Shown: positions 60,701 through 64,000 of the stretch, in pieces
Layout of the letters: each line of letters opens with the position of its first letter
How positions within the stretch are numbered: position 1 is the first letter of the stretch
Source of the DNA: Algoriphagus alkaliphilus
GTDB taxonomy: Bacteria; Bacteroidota; Bacteroidia; Cytophagales; Cyclobacteriaceae
Length of the DNA: 64,000 nucleotides
NCBI RefSeq assembly: GCF_900103735.1
Contig: NZ_FMXE01000006.1
Span: forward strand, 62,001-126,000
Reading direction: 5' to 3'
Notes under the pieces: generated by a model
Told to the model about the DNA's origin: nothing
Databases searched by the model: none
What the model saw: the letters and a program-made list of their open reading frames with translations, nothing else
Translations under genes and position numbers: made by a program

Positions 60701-62323
60701 ATCGACCGGGGAAAAATTAGGGTGAACTTTCTCAATACCAGCTATATCCTAGACGGAAGTATTCTTTTCCAACCCAGGCAGGTCAGCTTCAAAGATTTGA
60801 TTTTTAAAGATTTGAACGGGAATCGGGCAACATTCACCGGTGGAATCAACCATACAGGATTTAATAACATCTTTCTGGATATAAACTCCACACTGAGCAA
60901 TTTCCAGGTATTAAATACCACCGCAAAAGACAACGAAGTCTTTTACGGAACTGCCTTCGCCACAGGAACCTTGTCCATTCGCGGCAGCACTACCAATCTG
61001 GATGTCACCGCCAGAGCTACCACTCAGCCTAATACTCGAATCTACATCCCACTCACCAGCAGCAATTCGCAATATCAGGAGGAGTTTATCCAGATCATCA
61101 ACATTCAGGACACCGTGCGGATCAATCAATTGGCAACAGCTATCAACAGGCTGGATATTGAAAATGTGAGGATGAACTTCATTTTGGATATCACTCCGGA
61201 TGCTTTTGCCCAAATCATCATTGACCCGAAAACCGAAGAAAGCCTGGAAGCCCGAGGACGTGGAATCCTGACCATGAACATCGATACCCAGGGTAATTTT
61301 AACCTCACGGGTAATTATGAAATCACACAGGGGCAGTACAATTTCTCACTTTACAATGTCGTCAAACGGGAATTCGCCATACAGCCCGGAGGAAGGATTA
61401 CGTGGTTTGGTGATCCGTATCAGGGAGTCATGAATCTCAAGGCTGTGTATGAGGAAAATATATCGCTCCAGCCCCTACTTTCTTCTTCGTCAGCATCTGA
61501 AAACAGCCAGATGCGGCGACGCTATCCGCTTAAAGTCCTGATGGACCTGCAGGGAGAACTGCTTTCACCAAATATCAAGTTTGGGTTTGACTTCGGCCAG
61601 TTCCCGTCTAGCGGAGACGTGCAGACTACCATATCGGCCTTCCAGGGTAGAGTGGCAGCAGATGAACAGGAGATGAACCGGCAGGTATTCTCAGTCATCA
61701 TGACACGGAATTTCTCTCCGGAGGGGCAGTTTTCGGGAGTAGCTACCATTTCCTCAAGTTTAGGAAACCTGCTTTCCTCACAACTGAATAGCTTTTTGGG
61801 ACAAATGGACAAAAATCTCGAAGTCAATATTGATCTCGCTACCCTAGACCAAAACACCCTGGAAAATTTTCAATTAAGTGTCGCTTATACCTTTTTGGAT
61901 GGCAGGCTAAGAGTCTCCCGAGACGGCGGATTTACAGATAATCAGGGGAATGCCAGTGCCGCTTCCATCATCGGGGACTGGCAGGCCGAATACTTACTCA
62001 CCGGGGACGGGGTATATCGACTCCGTATTTTCAACCGAAATAATTACAATACCTTCACTTCACTTTCCCTAACTCAAAACGTCCTTACTTACGGTGCATC
62101 CATCACTCAAAATGTGTCCTTCAACTCATTCTCTGAGCTGTTCAAAAAGTTAACCGGGAGGAATTCCGAGAAACTAAATATCATCGATTCCGATGATTTT
62201 CTCAGGGAAGAATATCAGGATGAAGAAAATTGGAAGCCCTTGAATCTGGAAGATATTCCACCGAGAAAAGACCCTCCTCTCCCACCAAAAAAAGTGATTG
62301 TCTCTTCAAAAGAAGATTTTTAA
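57719..62323 (+). CDS. tamB: TamB-like translocation and assembly module protein
   Basis: 1534 residues. A single N-terminal helix (VILWLVFSTTLLLIFIGLAL) anchors it in the inner membrane, and the rest is a long run of amphipathic beta strands typical of AsmA/TamB lipid-conduit proteins. The C-terminal DUF490 domain is recognised by YEITQGQYNFSLYNVVKREF and the GRITWFGDPYQGVMNLKAVY segment. It likely spans the periplasm to move lipids or assist outer-membrane assembly. There is no ATG before the anchor; TTG at 57719 is the first start and gives a 19-residue cytoplasmic head. The start overlaps that of tsaD. Confidence 0.9.
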   Translation: MEKNSKVTDFLHKAFRVILWLVFSTTLLLIFIGLALQVTSVQNWLIDKVTTYLNKNSNFQTEIGRIRISWWDALEMENISIRDHKDSLMLGADKAYADFSLLSLIPPGDFVVDAVRLERAELNFYTHQGDSTLNINRWITELGSIFGSVDTTAKVPVNFSITSIELRQAKFSLVNFNAEPVSSGFDYTKIRVRDITANADNFRMKKGVIGIDIKLLSGIEQTSGVRIHELKTNLTYAPKFLELDKLSLKSEGSHIKNYLRMDLIGPDGFSDFLHQVKLNARLDETKIRLSELRIFAPSLPEFEDEIFLSGELIGPVSDIKSKEFLIRLGQKTAIFGALELDGLPDINKTYLNLSLKNSVISARDLAPYLTPQLEKEVNKFNLIRLDADFAGLITRFTTNGNFRTSIGNISGRVNYDLVNGVPSIVSRVRIQNLDMGILAGDRELLQKVSLDGNVNLKGNSLENILIDLNASISQIGLNNYNFTNIRTDATYGLNLFRGNLAIDDPNLKGQAKGYVNLNESVDSVRMLVQIDTAFLDKINLVEKPTFISGKLDIDTKGIKLDDIQGIGRFSDIKVGYEERFLDVGDFFFQSLFAGGTRTLSINSDYLVAAASGQFNLDQMSRDLDILSRQYISILLNEEQPIASLEENFSETYNLDLNVRLHDVNPLIQLFQPNISISKNTILEGAFYQTPENTIFNFFTSIDTLSYQGNSAFGVNIDFNTSKIINSANILASFYVYSKEQKVGTALGFENLGLEAIWDQNNLGVQFSLDQLTTQSKARISAETKFSALGTEIHFQPSLLKVLDRDWNFDPENQILISEGNIDFKKLRVLKDGQFIGVEGRISQDPGEILDLFFENVEIDILNTITTLEFLGSANGSFQLKNLLDQPRLEGEMSIDKAEINRFPIGNIFASAKLQDNELILDLENEINGQKKIDINGILGLEFQNLDLDAVLTEANLVILEPFLSNYISNLDGTVTGNLQIRGTVNSPEVLGSGRIDRGKIRVNFLNTSYILDGSILFQPRQVSFKDLIFKDLNGNRATFTGGINHTGFNNIFLDINSTLSNFQVLNTTAKDNEVFYGTAFATGTLSIRGSTTNLDVTARATTQPNTRIYIPLTSSNSQYQEEFIQIINIQDTVRINQLATAINRLDIENVRMNFILDITPDAFAQIIIDPKTEESLEARGRGILTMNIDTQGNFNLTGNYEITQGQYNFSLYNVVKREFAIQPGGRITWFGDPYQGVMNLKAVYEENISLQPLLSSSSASENSQMRRRYPLKVLMDLQGELLSPNIKFGFDFGQFPSSGDVQTTISAFQGRVAADEQEMNRQVFSVIMTRNFSPEGQFSGVATISSSLGNLLSSQLNSFLGQMDKNLEVNIDLATLDQNTLENFQLSVAYTFLDGRLRVSRDGGFTDNQGNASAASIIGDWQAEYLLTGDGVYRLRIFNRNNYNTFTSLSLTQNVLTYGASITQNVSFNSFSELFKKLTGRNSEKLNIIDSDDFLREEYQDEENWKPLNLEDIPPRKDPPLPPKKVIVSSKEDF

Positions 62324-62365
62324 AACATTTCTTGGGATAGTTCTCTTTCCTTCAAAAAAGAATTT

Positions 62366-63664
62366 ATGGAAAAAATAACCTTGTTTTGGTTTCGCAGAGA
62401 CCTTCGATTGGAAGATAATACCGGGCTTTTTTACGCACTTCAGCAAGAAAAAACCGTACTGCCGCTCTTTATTTTTGATCGGAATATTCTGGATCGGCTG
62501 GAAGACAAGGCAGACGCAAGAGTGGAATTTATCCATTCCCAACTTTTGGAAATCAAAACTAAACTGGAGCAGAAAGGCTGTTCCCTGCTGATTAAATACG
62601 GCAAGCCGGAGGATATTTACCTCGCGCTTTTGCAGGAGTTTGACATTCAGTCCGTTTATACCAATCGGGATTACGAGCCCTACGCCAAGGAAAGAGATGC
62701 TAAAGTGGAAAGCCTCCTGAAAGAAAAAGGAGTCACTTTTTTGAGTTTCAAAGATCAGGTAATCTTCGAGCCGGGGGAAATTCTGAATGGTTCGGGAGCG
62801 TTTTACAAAGTGTTCACGCCATTTTCCCGCAATTGGCAGGAGAAGTACAAAAGCACCAAAGTGCAGACACTGGATGCGCCCAACTGGAAAAACCTTTACT
62901 CCATTGCTCCATTGGATATGATTTCTTTAGCGGAAATGGGATTTGAGAAAACCGGCATCAGTATCCCTCCAAAAGTAACGGACGAGGATCTGATCAGTCA
63001 TTACGATAAAACCAGGAATTTTCCGGCACAAAATGGCACCACAAGACTTGGAGTCCATCTCCGTTTTGGAACCATCTCTGTACGGAAATTGGCACAGGTT
63101 GCCGCTCGGTTGAATGAAACATACCTCAACGAATTGATCTGGAGGGAATTTTATATGATGATATTGGCTTATAACCCGCAAGTGACAGAGCAGGCATTCA
63201 AGCCATCCTATGATCTCATTCCCTGGAGAAACAATGAAATGGAATTTCAGGCTTGGTGTGAGGGTAAGACCGGCTTCCCCATAGTAGATGCGGGGATGCG
63301 TGAACTCAATACCACAGGCTACATGCATAATCGAGTCCGCATGGTGGTGGCTTCGTTTCTTACCAAGCATCTGCTGATCGACTGGAGGTGGGGTGAGGCC
63401 TATTTTGCCAAAAAGCTCCTGGACTTCGATCTCTCTGCCAACAATGGGGGCTGGCAATGGGCGGCAGGCACCGGCACAGATGCACAGCCCTACTTTCGGG
63501 TATTCAATCCTGATTCCCAAACAGAGAAATTTGACAAGGACCTGAAGTATATCAAAAAATGGATTCCTGAAATAGGAACAGATAAGTACCCAAAACCCAT
63601 TGTAGATCATAAATTTGCAAGGGTAAGAGCAATAGACACCTACAAACAAGCCCTCAATCCATGA
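62366..63664 (+). CDS. phrB: deoxyribodipyrimidine photolyase / cryptochrome
   Basis: 432 residues. The alpha/beta antenna domain begins FWFRRDLRLEDNTGL and the FAD domain carries LIWREFYMMI, GFPIVDAGMRELNTTGYMHN and FDLSANNGGWQWAAGTGTDAQP. The block with NNGGWQW near 370 holds tryptophans of the electron-transfer chain. It repairs cyclobutane pyrimidine dimers with blue light; cryptochrome-type signalling cannot be excluded from sequence alone. It is coupled by a 4-base overlap (ATGA) to the next gene. Confidence 0.92.
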   Translation: MEKITLFWFRRDLRLEDNTGLFYALQQEKTVLPLFIFDRNILDRLEDKADARVEFIHSQLLEIKTKLEQKGCSLLIKYGKPEDIYLALLQEFDIQSVYTNRDYEPYAKERDAKVESLLKEKGVTFLSFKDQVIFEPGEILNGSGAFYKVFTPFSRNWQEKYKSTKVQTLDAPNWKNLYSIAPLDMISLAEMGFEKTGISIPPKVTDEDLISHYDKTRNFPAQNGTTRLGVHLRFGTISVRKLAQVAARLNETYLNELIWREFYMMILAYNPQVTEQAFKPSYDLIPWRNNEMEFQAWCEGKTGFPIVDAGMRELNTTGYMHNRVRMVVASFLTKHLLIDWRWGEAYFAKKLLDFDLSANNGGWQWAAGTGTDAQPYFRVFNPDSQTEKFDKDLKYIKKWIPEIGTDKYPKPIVDHKFARVRAIDTYKQALNP

Positions 63665-64000
63665 ACATCGGAGACAAAGTAAGATTACTGCACGGAACAG
63701 AAGAAGGAATCATACGCAAAATCTCCTCAAGTGGCAGACTCGAAATAGAAATAGAGGACGGCTTTCTCATTCCGGCCATGAAATCCGAAGTAGTCATTGT
63801 AGCAGAGGCAGAAAAAAATTATTTCGGTGAAAATGCAGGAGTCACCAAAGAAACCGAGGCTCCCCTTTCGATCTCAGCACCAAAGGATCAGGGACTTTAC
63901 CTGGCTTTCCTCCCGATCAATGATCAAAACCTGAGTCTCTATCTCATCAATGACAGCCATCAACCCTACCTTGCCCACAGCTCGGAGGTATATGGGAGCA
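63661..64000 (+). CDS. DUF2027/Smr-type protein, N-terminal part (3' end outside window)
   Basis: The frame starts at ATG 63661, overlaps the photolyase stop (ATGA), and is open to the right edge for 113 codons. The N-terminus MNIGDKVRLLHGTEEGIIRK and IEIEDGFLIPAMKSEVVIV match the DUF2027 domain that in Bacteroidota precedes a C-terminal Smr nuclease domain. The Smr domain is beyond the window, so that part of the name is inference. Confidence 0.75.
   Translation, partial: MNIGDKVRLLHGTEEGIIRKISSSGRLEIEIEDGFLIPAMKSEVVIVAEAEKNYFGENAGVTKETEAPLSISAPKDQGLYLAFLPINDQNLSLYLINDSHQPYLAHSSEVYGS

Noticed and set aside
62927..63649. 240-codon minus-strand frame inside the photolyase gene
   Set aside because: Antisense to a complete photolyase with intact FAD motifs; composition is cysteine-rich and unlike a real protein.

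Overview
The window looks like chromosomal DNA of a marine or aquatic Bacteroidota, most likely of the Cytophagia/Cyclobacteriaceae (Algoriphagus-like) type. The reasons are a perfect Bacteroidota-type promoter (TTG, 19 bp, TAnnTTTG) at the BlaI gene, a general lack of Shine-Dalgarno sites, a fused ResB-CcsA cytochrome maturation protein, a DUF4221-type lipoprotein, head-GIN proteins, a Bacteroidota-style tsaD/tamB divergent pair, and many intergenic 'phrase' repeats that I recall from this phylum. No rRNA, tRNA, CRISPR array, complete insertion sequence or origin was seen. The species assignment is inference.

Layout. 1-2.3 kb: two tandem paralogous outer-membrane-like proteins (the first cut by the window edge) and a secreted beta-repeat protein. 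2.3-6.1 kb: a flavin/2Fe-2S reductase with a small membrane protein, purB, and an FKBP prolyl isomerase. 6.1-9.0 kb: an NtrC-type sigma-54 activator and its membrane histidine kinase, overlapping, behind a long inverted repeat. 9.2-15.9 kb: a respiratory ammonification operon, nrfH-nrfA-porin-ccsBA, which carries both the pentahaem nitrite reductase and a haem-ligation machine. 16.4-24.8 kb: a GT39-type glycosyltransferase, a zinc metallopeptidase, a DPP4-like S9 peptidase, a solitary antitoxin-like protein, and an LpxH-like phosphoesterase with a glycosyltransferase. 24.8-26.9 kb: a BlaR1/BlaI-type sensor-repressor pair whose two operators sit on the -33 and -7 promoter boxes.

27.1-30.4 kb: a large MGH1-type glycosidase overlapping rnhB. 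31.1-33.7 kb: the most unusual cassette, a 64-residue leader peptide ending its leader in VEA, then a hairpin, then two large exported proteins that are translationally coupled; it resembles NVEALA-peptide/propeller pairs of Bacteroides but with a different peptide. 34.1-36.9 kb: three-subunit proton-translocating transhydrogenase (pntAA-pntAB-pntB). 37.3-54 kb: catabolic and accessory genes, namely two Gfo/Idh/MocA oxidoreductases, an alcohol dehydrogenase, a haem-binding protein, a six-PAS sensor kinase, a PqaA-like hydrolase, a CE15-like esterase, an inserted higBA toxin-antitoxin pair, then a BNR sialidase-like protein, an N-acetylneuraminate-lyase/DapA-like aldolase and a sodium:solute symporter, which together suggest uptake and cleavage of an acidic sugar.

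54-64 kb: housekeeping genes: HNH nuclease, an NlpC/P60 protein that has lost its catalytic cysteine, smpB, tsaD, tamB, a photolyase and the beginning of a DUF2027/Smr-type gene. Intergenic spaces hold several families of short palindromic phrase repeats; the clearest is an array of seven tiny-loop palindromes at 53857-54051.
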